Shown here piece by piece: positions 22,527-32,871 of a stretch of 64,000 nt of DNA. This DNA comes from Copromyces sp. CBS 386.78 (Eukaryota; Ascomycota; Sordariomycetes; Sordariales; Sordariaceae), in the NCBI GenBank assembly GCA_030685235.1, contig MU839085.1:372001-436000 (forward strand), read 5' to 3'. The notes under the pieces are model-generated. The model had not been told where the DNA came from. It saw only the letters and a program-made list of their open reading frames with translations, and searched no databases. The stretch's first letter is position 1. Every line of letters begins with the position of its first letter. A program made the position numbers and the translations under genes.

Positions 22527-23111
22527 TTATGATGTATCTAGAGGTACATATGTATGAGGAAGATGGGAGGAGGAAGTGATGAGGATACCTGACCTAGGTA
22601 TGCGTGGTGGTGGGCTGGCTACGGTATGCAGGGGTATGGAGGTGTTGAGGACATGGAGCAAATGAGGTGGCTGGTTGGCATGAAGCGGCTGGAGTGGTAG
22701 AGGTAAGGCAGCTGTCTTTTTAAGCCAGCTTTCACTCAATCAGGCATTTCACTGTCATGATGTCTGGCGATAGAGGAGTCACTAAGTACCACATGTATGT
22801 GAGTCAAGTCAAGACGTCGGGTGGTTTGCATTGAAGACGTGAATCCGTAGAGACGTGTCCCATAGAGGTAGGAAGATCAAGGGAAACACTCTTGGATAAC
22901 CACCAAATCCCACCTCCACCAACATGCTTCTTCCGCCTCCAATTTCTTTTTTATCCCTTTCGCAAGTTTAAAGGTACCTACCTTACCTACTGACCGTAAC
23001 CGGTTCTCAAAGACGAGACCGTAAACGACTGACTGTTTATAGAAAAGTGATAACCCCCCATACCACAAACCAGACAACTGCCAGTTCATTGCCTCCAGAT
23101 ACATTCCGAAC
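22527..23111. other. Promoter region of the RGG-rich gene
   Basis: Contains AGGTACCTACCTTACCTAC (22972-22990), part of a short palindromic motif seen elsewhere in the window. No gene is supported. Confidence 0.45.
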
Positions 23112-23885
23112 TCAAGGCGCTGGCTGCGTGGCGTAAACCTGGGTCACGGTATAGGAGATGCTAAAGTTGTAGGACCCTACTTCTGAGCCTCCTTCTTCCG
23201 AAACATATCCCTCCCGAAGCAGCTTCCGAACCCGTTCCCGATGCTGCTCTTGAACCCTCTCCCGAACTTGCTCCAAACCCTGCCGAGGGTCCACCCGAAC
23301 TTGCTCCTGGGTTGTATGCTCTCCAGCCTGAGCCCGAGCCTGCTCCTCAAGCTGACGCTGAGCCCGAAACTCGTCCTGATACTGAGCCCGAAACTTCGTC
23401 CGAGCCTCCACAAGCATCGCCAGACACTCCTCCTGAGTGTCATCCCGAACTTTCTTGCAGAACTGAATCCGCTCTTGAGCCTGCTCCTGCATCTTCTCCA
23501 GATCAGCTTGTTCCTGCCCTTGCTTCTGAGCCCGCTCCTGATCCCAAGCCCAAGATTCCTCCGCAAGTACCAGCTGAGCCTCAGCCCGAGCCAGCTCCCG
23601 AGCCTTCTCACGAACTTCCTCGGGAATATGCGACCGATTCCAATCACGAAATTGCTCCCGAGTCAGACCCCGAACTTGATCCCGATGTTGCTGCTCCTGA
23701 CCAATCTCCTCAACCTGAGCCTGAGCCGCCAAAGGCTTGTTGGTGATGGACGAAGAGGATGAGGGGGAAACGTCGTGCTTGGTTTTCTCGTGTTCGTGGG
23801 AGGTAGAGGTAGTCTTCTGTTCGTCGTGGGAGGTAGAGGTAGAGGGGTTGGAGGCGCCGCTGGTGGTTTGAGCTTGAGGAGACAT
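23112..23885 (-). CDS. Gln/Glu/Arg-rich probable coiled-coil protein
   Basis: A 257-residue open frame. The first 60 residues are Ser/Thr/His-rich and disordered. From about 60 to 230 the sequence is dominated by Gln, Glu, Arg and Ala (for example EQARAQAGEHTTQEQVRVD and LEQVRERVQEQHRERVRKLL), consistent with a long helix or coiled coil. The C terminus is different (SYNFSISYTVTQVYATQ). Several other frames, including a Pro/Glu-repeat frame on plus at 23312-23746, stay open because of the repetitive DNA. I prefer the minus frame because it is longest and has normal ends. No family was recognised. Confidence 0.45.
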   Translation of the reverse strand: MSPQAQTTSGASNPSTSTSHDEQKTTSTSHEHEKTKHDVSPSSSSSITNKPLAAQAQVEEIGQEQQHRDQVRGLTREQFRDWNRSHIPEEVREKARELARAEAQLVLAEESWAWDQERAQKQGQEQADLEKMQEQAQERIQFCKKVRDDTQEECLAMLVEARTKFRAQYQDEFRAQRQLEEQARAQAGEHTTQEQVRVDPRQGLEQVRERVQEQHRERVRKLLREGYVSEEGGSEVGSYNFSISYTVTQVYATQPAP

Positions 23886-25753
23886 CTTGGCTGTTGTGTG
23901 TGGTTTTCTGGGAGTAGATGCGTCTTGATTGACTCAGGTTTGTTGATGGAGGAGTGTGTTTGCGCGAGACTGTGAATGATTGGGGAGTAATTGTGGGGTG
24001 ATTGTGAGTGATTGTGAGTGATTGAGAGTAAGTGAGAGCTGTTGGTGACGGATGGAGGGGAGGTTAGCGGGGGGGTGAGTGCCCTTTTAACTGTTTTCTG
24101 TCTGGCGAGCAAGATGAGAGAGCGTTTGAAAGTGGGGGCATCGCTTGCGGGTTAGATGGATGGACTGCCATTGTTCGTTTGTTGAGCATGCTGAGATGAA
24201 GGTTGCGGTCAAGTGGAAGCGGTGGAGGGCTGGATGGGATGAAACGATAAAGCATGCCGAGACACTCGTGGTTTTGGAGACTTCAGTTTTACAGCGTGGT
24301 CACGTTATTTTCATCAGGAGAAGTCAAATTTGAAGCAAGTGTTAATGGTTCCTTCCGTCCTAATTCCTCATGTGATGCATCACGCATGCCTGCTGCCTAA
24401 ACTTGCTCCGACAGATCGCACCTTCCCTTCTTCTCGATGCTCGTAGCGAAATCGTCCTATCCCTCCGTCTCCTACCTGCCGCAATTTCTCATTCTCTCCG
24501 TCCGACTGCGCTTCTCGTCCTTTTCCATTCAATTCTGACACCCGTTCCAATTTCCCACGAACGAATTCGTTCGACCCAACATACGTCCCTATTCATCCTC
24601 GGTATCCATCGCACGTTTTCCTGTGCTGTCCGTCCATGACGTCCACATCGCAAGTGGCTTCAATCGCGCACCCAGCAAGAAAGAGTACGCGAGAATGCCT
24701 TCTCCGATTTCCCCTCCAGAAGATGACCATCCCTCTAGGTCTTGGGACGAAACAGTCCAAGAAATGTCGACATGTTCGAGTGCACAATAGCACCTTGCCC
24801 ATTCCGTCGCTTCAAAAGAAATTCCCCGACAGATCTTGACCCGGCCGAGCGATGACGAGCGATACCGAGCGACGACAAGCGACAACAGAACCCAGTCGGT
24901 CAAATCACGAAACATCATTCCATTTTCGAGACCCCTCGACGGCCAAATCGACACATATTTCGAGCATGGTAGGGCAACTGGTGGCGCTGAGCGCCTTGGA
25001 ACAGGCGGAGCCAGTACCTTACCTTTCGTTTGAGCCCGAAGCGCGACTTCAGGACCGGGCAGTGGAAGGCATTCAGATTGCGTACCTTTATCGCCTTGGC
25101 CCTGCGGAGGACAACCAGAGCTTGGCATGTCGACTCTTCCTGTATGGGCACCAATCTATGGAAGCGGTGCTTTGCAACAAGCCGAAGACAAAGCGCGTGT
25201 GCTGTGATGGGGAGTAGGCGGTTGTTCTGCCTGTTGTGGTTGCGCTACGTCCTCGGGTGATCTGGCTGATGGTGACTTGGATAATGATGGAGGATGAGAG
25301 GAAGGACACGTCTATTACGCTGCTGGATGCGACATATCCAAGGGGCTCCAGGCTGACTGTCGCCTGGTGGTGACCGTCGACTATTCCATCATGGTAAACA
25401 TGTGGTTGCCGCCGTTACGGTCATGTTGTTGTTCACCACGCTGAACAATATCGCTGTTCCTAACCTGGATGAACAGCCAGAATCAACATGACAACGACAA
25501 CTGGAAGTCGGTGTTCATGAACTTTGATAGCGACAGGCGATGAGATCAAGCATCGAAACTGGGGGACCATCAAGTTCATCGACCTTCAATCTTCTATCGG
25601 CATCACAACATGGCAACCAAAGCTTCACCCACACACACACATCCATAACACCCTCAATCTGCTTTTCACTGCAACCAAACTCGTCAAACCATCGCATCAA
25701 ACAGAAGCAAGCTATTCCACAGTTTGCGCCTCGGTTTGCGCATCGTAACCACA
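23886..25753. other. Region without a confident gene
   Basis: Overlapping ORFs face each other at 24589-25128 (minus, 179 codons) and 24852-25217 (plus, 121 codons). Both have ordinary composition and neither can be preferred. The rest is promoter-like. Confidence 0.4.
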
Positions 25754-27219
25754 ATGTGCACATTCACCAGAACGGCTTTCAAGATGTGCGGGCACACCGA
25801 GCACCGAGAGACTCGTTGCAGTCCGCCCATTATTCATTGGAACGGCAAGCCCGAGCTCTGCAAGAAGAAGCCCATATACCTACAGAGCACAAAGAACGGC
25901 ATCTGCACACAATGCAGGACAAAGAGGCTAGAGGCGAGCATGGCCCGAACTAACAAGGTGTATGCGGAAAAGCATCACAACAACAAGGGCAACCGCCCGA
26001 GTGTGCCCGTCCCCTCGAGGAAGGAGAAGCCTCCTCATCGCTCTCAGGTTCAGATAGCCAGCCAGGAGGAGCTCTACACGCAAAAGCAGAATGTACAAGG
26101 AGCTGGCGATTCATCCACCCCAACAAAGCACACTATTGGATTGAACGATTTTCGTTGTCAACTCGTAAGTAAATCTGCGGAGCGATTTCGGAGATATAGA
26201 CTCAGTGCTAACCTCCACCAGGGTCTCAGTCACGCCGGACCATGCCTACGGCCAAAAGACCAAACCGGCCAATCCCAACAAGTCAGTCTACCTACAGCCG
26301 TGAAAGTGAGTTACATGCTAACCAAGAGAACCGGGGGAAGAAGATATCGTCTGGTGGAGGGAGGACTCTAGCTCAGTTGAGAGGAACCGCCGACCTGGCA
26401 ATGCGCCCAGTGTCTTGCCCCCCGAAGGACAAGATCAAGGCTATCACCGGCGCGGATCACGGAAGAGACGAACACGATGTGGCCTTACATGGACCGAGAG
26501 GGTTACCCGGACCGCATCCAGTCCCCAATGGAAATTGGAATCTCATTGCTGTAACCAAACCTACCTCTATGGGAAGACATGACGACAGACAAGTGCGACT
26601 ACATGGACCAAGGGAGTTTCCAACAGCTCATAGGACCATCCGAGAGGACTGGAATCTTATGACTGTCACCAATCCTTTGCGTAGAGGGAATCGGAAAAGG
26701 TTACATCTACGTGGACCACAGCCCATCATGAGCCCAATCCCCCAACCGACCCCAAAACCTATGCCAGCTGCCGATAGCATTGGTCCTGGCCCTCGCCAAC
26801 GCAAGCCTTTCGAGTCCAAGCCTCTTATCAGACAGGAGATTAGCAAGCCACCACATTCAACCGCCCGGGAAGCTCAGCAGAACATCGGACCGGACACCAT
26901 ACCTCCCCTCCCAATGTCATATAAGCCGATCCTCAACGGCCGACATCCGCTCCGCCGCCCACTACCGCCAATCCCAGATGAAAGCTACCCAAAGGAAGAC
27001 GCAGACTGTCGGCCACCTCCGGTCCCGCCACACTTGGTGCTACCTCGTAGAAAAGCTATCGACGCGCACGCACACAACGACTTGGACTTGCCGACCGCAC
27101 GGTACTCGCCAGCTCCGGAGGCTCCGACAGGCGCATATCATGGCCGAGAACCCTTTTCCGGCTGGAAACCACCGAGATGTGAGACTGCTTTTAGCTCATT
27201 CTCGGGGTACCATTATTAA
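25754..27219 (+). CDS. Cys-rich N terminus (MC-x9-CGH) protein with a Pro-rich tail
   Basis: Proposed exons are 25754-26164, 26222-26305 and 26377-27219. Intron 1 is GTAAGT..GCTAAC..CCAG (57 bp) and intron 2 is GTGAGT..GCTAAC..CTCAG (71 bp). The joined frame gives 445 residues. The N terminus reads MC-x9-CGH, then further Cys residues (TRC, LCKKK, ICTQCRTKR), suggesting a small zinc-binding module of about 65 residues. The rest is basic and Pro-rich, with three spaced repeats of a (L/H)(H/R)GPR(G/E) type phrase followed by NWNL(I/M)xVT (about 210-290), then Pro-rich motifs such as RPLPPIPDESYP. The gene at 33299 (minus) shares the N-terminal spacing. The function is unknown; fungi have many small proteins with a CGH start. 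Confidence 0.55.
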
Positions 27220-28145
27220 GGGATCTCTTTGATGCCCGATTTTGTCATTGCTGAAGAGGCGAGAGCGGGAATGTGTTGGCTCTCCTACGAAGGTGTTGAG
27301 CAGCGACCGGAATGGGAGCGATAGAGATGTGGAGGGATCAGGGAGCTAGGGCATTATAAGCTTGACAGGATATTAATCAAGGGAAATGACGGATGCTCAG
27401 GAGAAGATGGCGGAAAATGGAAGGCAGGCTGGAGCTGGGAGATGGAAAGATGCATGGGAAGGAATAAGGGAAGGATGGAGGTAGTTTGGCATTTGCTGGG
27501 TGGCTTTTCGGCATAGTGTCTGGCAGCTATAGCGCTGGGTTGTGGTACGGGTGGAAATGAATTGAAGCGAGTCAGGCCGAGCTATCACCCATCATAGCGT
27601 CGAACGGATGTCATCGAAGTGTGCAGTCCCCTAGTTCTAGGTTCTTTCCTAGTGTGCAAAATGGAAGTTGATGAGACCAAAATTACACTGTGTGTGCATC
27701 GTTCGTACCGTCCAGACACCGTCTATGTGCTAGATCATGTTAAATCGGGAAACCCAAAAGTGCACAATCGTCAACAATGTCGTAATCTGCCGTGCTATGG
27801 GGTCGGGGACGGGTTCTTCCCCATGTATTCTATTCCATTTAGGGAAATCATGTTCTTTTCTACTGTCTCCCCTACTAGCTGAGTTTGCGGAAATTGCATA
27901 GCGGGTCCACTTTCGCACTGTGCTTCCCCTGACTTCCGTAGCGGTCACCAACAGACACTCGGACCTTGTTAACGCTTCATAGCATATTGCGGGCACTGAA
28001 CTGCACCAATGCGTCTTTCTTACGGTTAATCACTTTCTCCCATATCCTCTTTCGGTTAGTGTTCGTGTTGAAGTTGTGATTTTCCCGACGGCTTTCCTCG
28101 CCAAGGGCTTCGATCGACACCTCAACATTCCCTCCCCACACCGAT
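27220..28145. other. Intergenic region with no supported gene
   Basis: Ordinary composition. Short ORFs only. Confidence 0.4.
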
Positions 28146-28683
28146 ATGGAACTTTCCACACCCCGAAGAACGGCACCCCCACAGGTCGAGAACTGGAGAG
28201 TTGTGGACTATGCCCAAGTTCCCCCGTACTATCGACCGACGACCAGGGCAAATGGTCCGGATCGACAGGAGAGATTTCCGGACAGAGGCTCTCTATTTTT
28301 AGCTCCCGGCTTCCCGCTTCGCTTATCCCATAGCGTGATCTCGGTAACTCGGTAGAGGTCCCTCAGCCTCCCAAAAATATCTCGGCTGTCGTTATAATAA
28401 GCGGGACACTCCCATTTCATGATCTCGCCCTACAAGTGCTGACCCCTATGCTTCCCCGTTATCTCCGGTCCGGCAGCAGCCCTACCTACATATTCCTGCT
28501 GATCAGCCAGCGGTTGCAATGCAAACAAGACTCGTTGCTTCAACCATAGTACAGGCGCCAACGGACAGTAATGCTGCTATCACCACCAAGCACGACAACG
28601 ACAACGATAACATGATAGCGACAGCAACGACGGTAATAGAGGCAGTCATACCGGCGACCATACTACTTTGTCTGCCACCATGA
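28146..28683 (+). CDS. Possible small two-exon gene
   Basis: The ATG at 28146 opens a Pro/Arg-rich frame (VVDYAQVPPYYRPTTRANG). If an 85-bp intron is removed (28352-28436, GTAGAG..CAAG), it continues as ADPYASPLSPVRQQPYLHIP and ends at TGA 28681-28683 after a Thr/Asp/Asn-rich part. The composition looks coded on both sides, but the splice sites are weak and no family is recognised. Confidence 0.25.
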
Positions 28684-28807
28684 AGAGGGTCGAGAACATA
28701 GACATAGACGCATTACCACCAACGATACATCAACACACACATAACATTTCTACCAATAACCCCGATAACCCACACTCACTGGGAATACAAAACACATCCA
28801 ATTCGCC

Positions 28808-30682
28808 ATGAGTCGTGGCGGTGGATTGGTCTTTACGGGCATGCCGCGGAGAAGAGAGGTGCTCGGAACCGGAATCATTCGATGGGCAAAGGTTGTCAAT
28901 CCCGACGGAACGGTGACTTGGCAAGAGGCGCAACCTACAGCATCTCTCGATTCAAAGAAGGAGGAGAAGAAAACCGAGAAGAAGCAGACCCTGGAGAGGC
29001 CAAGCTGGATTGACGTCAAGAAGGAGTCCTCCAATGTCCGAATCAGCGGCAAGCGGCGCGCCACTGACGCGGAGGAACTGAAAGCAGAGGAACAAAAGGT
29101 AGAGGCACGACCTACACGCGCTTTCGGTTTCCGGACAGAGGAGAAGGAGACGAAACGGACGGAGAATGCCACCAATAGTGTCGAGCAAGTCCGCTTCGCT
29201 GCTCCGATTCATGTTCGGAACGACGAAAAGAAGGGCTTGGTCGCTGGACTCGCCACAAAGTTCGGCAGCACGAGCAGCAAGGCGGAGGCTTTTTCCCTGC
29301 TGCCGAAGAAGGAGAAAGTCAAGGTCGAGATGCAACAGCCCGCACGCCCTCTCATTAAACGGAGGAATGCTGAAGATCTGCACTCGGACAAATTGAAGTT
29401 GAAGTTGACACGGGACGAGCCCAAGGCGCATTCTCCTCCACAGACGGAGGAGGACAAGAATCCCCCTGTTGCCAACGATTTCCCCTCCCACTACTGGTCG
29501 ACGCAGCAAGAACCAAAGCATCAAGAATCCGACGCCGAACTCGCCCAACGTCTCGCCAACACCGAAAAGATTTTCCGCCAACAAGAACAAAAGATCCAGG
29601 CGGCTCTCGACCGGATCCGCGATTTGGAGAGACAACTTGCCACAGGCTTCTCCAGCAGCAGCACCTCGGAACAGGATGATGTGCAAAGCAAGACGTCATC
29701 CGAGGACGACTCGATCGCCGCCGGCGGGCGCGAAGCAGGGCCATACTTCAGACATGCTAGTTCTATCTCGTCCATGTCCGCACCAAAAGGTCCGCCGCTC
29801 CCCTTCTCTGATCAAGATGATGAACCGCGGGTTTTGACCGTCAACAGCCACAAGCCCCAGCTTTGCGCCGTCGACGACGACCAAGTGAACCAGCACCACC
29901 GCCACGAACTGGAAGGTAGCACGGGTGTTATCAGCGACATGAACAGCCGCCGGACACCGAGTCCGCCGAGGGCGGTCGACATCATCCCACAGTATGAAGA
30001 GCAGCCGAAATCTCCACAAGCTCCAGCTCCAGCTGCGCATCTCCACATGCAACAACAACAACAACAACAACAACTTCATCTTCATCCCATCGTCAACGCC
30101 CCTCACAGCCATACCTACCACACTTTGAAGGTCAAGGTCCGGATTGCCAACACCCCAACAACAACCCCCGTCTCGGCGAATCCCAATCCCAAACCCACCA
30201 CCTCCTCAACAAAGTCCACCTCCACACCAACAGCAACAAAACATAAACCCCTCCCAAGCCTCCCCATCGACGCCATCGACGCCATCAGACCACCTCTACA
30301 CGCGGCTGCCACTCCCAGCCTCTGCGTCAGACCGCCGCGTCCTCCTCCGCGCGCCATGTGCACATCCAGCTTCAAAAAACAACAGGAAAAAGGAAAAGTC
30401 CGCCCATTGACGCCCATCCCCGAGGAACCGTGTTCGTTGAAGCGAAGGCCGAGGGTGGTGAGGACGAGGAGGATGTCGAGGAGCAGTACTACCTGTAGTA
30501 TCAGGAGGGTTTCGACAGCTGGGGAGTTGTGTAGCGTTGGTGGTGGTTCATGTAGTGGTGGTGGTAGGCCGGTGACTGGGAGTGGGACTGGGTTGTCGGG
30601 AAGAAGTGGAAGTCATTGTAGTGTGGAGGGACGGGAGGGGGGTTTAAGGAGGAGGAGCTTTGAGAGGTGTAGGACGAATTGA
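28808..30682 (+). CDS. Large disordered protein of unknown function with coiled coil and Gln run
   Basis: A single open frame of 624 residues with an ATG in a CGCCATG context. The N terminus has a compact part (GTGIIRWAKVVNPDGTVTWQE, about 20-42), followed by Lys/Glu-rich charged sequence to about 230. A short coiled coil (LAQRLANTEKIFRQQEQKIQAALDRIRDLERQL) spans about 243-277. Then come Ser/Asp-rich linkers, a Gln/His run (QQQQQQQQLHLH near 430), Pro/Thr-rich sequence and a basic Ser/Gly/Arg-rich C terminus. The start resembles short fungal N-terminal modules but I cannot name it. No membrane segment. It could be a scaffold or regulator; this is a guess. Confidence 0.6.
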   Translation: MSRGGGLVFTGMPRRREVLGTGIIRWAKVVNPDGTVTWQEAQPTASLDSKKEEKKTEKKQTLERPSWIDVKKESSNVRISGKRRATDAEELKAEEQKVEARPTRAFGFRTEEKETKRTENATNSVEQVRFAAPIHVRNDEKKGLVAGLATKFGSTSSKAEAFSLLPKKEKVKVEMQQPARPLIKRRNAEDLHSDKLKLKLTRDEPKAHSPPQTEEDKNPPVANDFPSHYWSTQQEPKHQESDAELAQRLANTEKIFRQQEQKIQAALDRIRDLERQLATGFSSSSTSEQDDVQSKTSSEDDSIAAGGREAGPYFRHASSISSMSAPKGPPLPFSDQDDEPRVLTVNSHKPQLCAVDDDQVNQHHRHELEGSTGVISDMNSRRTPSPPRAVDIIPQYEEQPKSPQAPAPAAHLHMQQQQQQQQLHLHPIVNAPHSHTYHTLKVKVRIANTPTTTPVSANPNPKPTTSSTKSTSTPTATKHKPLPSLPIDAIDAIRPPLHAAATPSLCVRPPRPPPRAMCTSSFKKQQEKGKVRPLTPIPEEPCSLKRRPRVVRTRRMSRSSTTCSIRRVSTAGELCSVGGGSCSGGGRPVTGSGTGLSGRSGSHCSVEGREGGLRRRSFERCRTN

Positions 30683-31117
30683 ATTGAGCGAGTATATGTA
30701 TAGTAGGAGGAGGAGGAGGAGGAGGGCGGACTGGAGGGCGGACGAGGTTGGAATGGAAGTGATAGCAAACTGGATGGATGAATGGGAAGCGGGAAGGGAG
30801 AAAAAAAAATTAAAAAAATTGGAAGGAAGCGGGTAAATTCCGGCGTGATGTACTCGGAGAGTGGACGGGAGCTTACGGCCGCCGAGCCGAGCCGGTGTGG
30901 TCGCCGTGGGGCATTGCACGGAGCTGATTGGAACCCCGGAGGGATTGACACTCGGGAAATTTTTTGGGATCTGGATGCATTAGTGTACCTTAGGTAGACT
31001 TCAATGGTCAAGAAGGATAAGGCATTGTCAAAAGTGCCCTAGTGAAACCTCCATTATCATCTACCATAGCGGAAAAATGCAGATTAGGACATTTAATGTT
31101 TAGGAGGTACATCCTAG
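30683..31117. other. Downstream flank of the 28808 gene
   Basis: A GGA-rich tract (30703-30727) followed by a change to AT-rich sequence near 31010. No gene is supported. Confidence 0.45.
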
Positions 31118-31305
31118 ACTTCCAATGTTGCTTTAATATTTAAAGTTGAAGGCGCTATAATATAGGGGGTTGCACCTGAAGAAAAACTTAGAGAAATTTT
31201 TTTTTTTTCAAAGTCCTTCCTTCCTACCTTCCTCCCCAACATCGCACTTCCCCTTTATAACTAAGAAAAACCCACCCTTTCCTTTAGAAATAATCATTTG
31301 GTTCA

Positions 31306-31373
31306 ATTGCTAAGTAGTTAATGAAATAGTTCTTTATTTTCAGATTCGTGTTCGATTCCTCGCTGTGACTAAA
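31306..31373 (+). other. Degenerate tRNA-like segment (A/B-box resemblance)
   Basis: TTCAATTGCTAAGTAGTTAA resembles a tRNA D-arm/A box, and GTTCGATTCC about 30 bases later matches the RNA polymerase III B-box core. Stems do not pair well, so it is not a working tRNA. An A15 run follows at 31397. It may be a tRNA remnant or a SINE head. Confidence 0.3.
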
Positions 31374-31470
31374 ATTTTTGTTTTCTTCGACTAATAAAAA
31401 AAAAAAAAAAGATTTATTAGCCCTCTAAAAGGCTTTCTAAAAGGCCTTCTAAAAAACCTTGTAGAATTAG

Positions 31471-31499
31471 AGGCTAGGGTACCTAAAGTACCCTAGCCT
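31471..31499. repeat. Perfect 12-bp hairpin
   Basis: AGGCTAGGGTAC and GTACCCTAGCCT are exact reverse complements separated by CTAAA. No T run follows directly, so a terminator role is unlikely. Confidence 0.75.
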
Positions 31500-31887
31500 T
31501 CCTTTTGCTTATAGGGCATTAAACATTAGATATCAAATCAACATTGGAAGTTTTAGTCTAATTAAATATTTTATTTACATTGGTTCTTGGACTACACATC
31601 CAATGTTAAAAGGTGTATATTCCCAGTACGGTATCTACCTTACCTAGTACATTTGCATGATTACAGATTTGTAGAGGTAGGTGTGCTGGTGTGCCTCAAT
31701 CAGACGGAATCACATTCTTACCTACCTTAAGTACATTTTCCTCGACCAAGTTGAGTTCTATACATACCTCTAGGTACCTAGGTAGACAAGATTAGACTCG
31801 CAATAGGTGCTAACTAGCCGTACCTTATGTATTAATCAACGCACTTGGCCTTGAATGTCATCAACACATATAAATTCAAGTGCTAGT

Positions 31888-32074
31888 TGTTGAAGCCATT
31901 CACATGTCTTGCCATTCTTGGCATTAGTGGATACGATCCACACATGGCTACCCTGTATATAAGGTGGACTTTGTCCTCCTTCTCTCATTATTTCTTGCTC
32001 TCTCTTCAATCAATCAAGACATTCACCATCAACTCCATCGTCTCACGTGATCACCTCCTTCGTATGGTTCAACA
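31888..32074 (+). mobile_element. Solo LTR (family copy B), 187 bp, with 5-bp target duplication
   Basis: Starts TGTTGAA and ends TTCAACA, and is flanked by CTAGT on both sides (31883-31887 and 32075-32079). It is the reverse-orientation counterpart of 2048-2257, with near-identical blocks such as the one around GTGGATACGATCCACACATGG and the end block with CACGTGATCACCTCCTTCGT. It contains TATATAAGG on plus, then a CT-rich tract with TCAATCAATCAAGACATTC. It is about 23 bp shorter than copy A through small internal gaps. No internal retroelement sequence is adjacent. Confidence 0.87.
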
Positions 32075-32241
32075 CTAGTCTCATCTAACCCCCTACTCCT
32101 CGCGAAAATATGCCCAGAGTACACAGCTTCATGCCTTTTCCTTTGTTTATACCCCCTTGCAATTCCATACAAAAGCCCCTCATGCACTCCCGGAACCCTT
32201 CATTAATGGGAATCTAGTTCTCCAGAAAACTGTTTTTTCAC

Positions 32242-32324
32242 AATAACCGTAACCGCACGGTAATATCCGTTCAGCTCAGAGTAACGGTTCTTTGGAAAAT
32301 AACCGTACACTTCAGAATAACCGT
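32242..32324. repeat. Cluster of AATAACCGT motifs in both orientations
   Basis: AATAACCGT occurs at 32242, 32298 and 32316, with inverse forms (ACGGTAAT, TAACGGTT) between them. It may be a foldback or a binding-site cluster. It lies about 170 bp after the LTR. Confidence 0.5.
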
Positions 32325-32871
32325 TCTAAGAGAATCCCTGGGCTCTAATTGGCTAGAAGAAAACTGGAGCGCTATGTGCCTCGGGCGGGAGCTAAAAGAG
32401 TTGAAGAAGCTCCCCTTTTAGGAAGGGACGATGAATCGGGAATCACACAGCTCTGCTCGAGCCATATGCAGGAACCGCGGGCTTGGATGACACTTCGCAC
32501 AAGTGAGTTTGGAAGTAGCCGCCGCCAGCCCAGCTGCCGTGCAGTTTCTGCAGAATGGCAATCGAGTCGTCCTCGTTGTAGTGATCGTGGACGTTCCAGG
32601 TAACAGTGTTTGTCCTCGTCAACGAAAGGTATCTAGTCCAAATGGGGTCGCCAGGTCCAGCTTGTCGCTGCGAAAGTTTGTAGGCGTATGATCGTCTTCT
32701 TCCATGGCCTGGTGTCGAGGTCGAAGCGTTCGGGTGTGTCCGTATATTGTGTTTGATCCCGCCAGTAAACCGTCGGTTTTGTTGGTTCTTGGTGGTCTAT
32801 GAGACCAGGTGTACATTGGTCGAGAAGAAGGGGGATTTTCGACGAGGTGTGGAAGGGTTGTGGGACTCGTG

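Larger units (their letters stand above)
31118..31551. mobile_element. Possible AT-rich non-autonomous element with inverted arms
   Basis: The 13-mer ACTTCCAATGTTG at 31118-31130 recurs as its exact reverse complement at 31539-31551, and similarity extends outward imperfectly on both sides. The interior has no coding capacity. It holds a T/A-rich core, a tRNA-like stretch, A15 at 31397-31411 and a 12-bp perfect hairpin at 31471-31499. The sharp AT-rich change from the flanks fits a decayed MITE or similar. The true ends and target duplication were not found. Confidence 0.4.

Noticed and set aside
23312..23746. Plus-strand Pro/Glu-repeat ORF
   Set aside because: It is the reverse of the Gln/Glu/Arg-rich frame. 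The repetitive GAG/CTC-type DNA opens several frames. The minus frame is longer and has ordinary ends.
24589..25217. Facing ORFs on both strands as genes
   Set aside because: Each overlaps the other, neither has a recognised motif, and no splice or composition evidence favours one.
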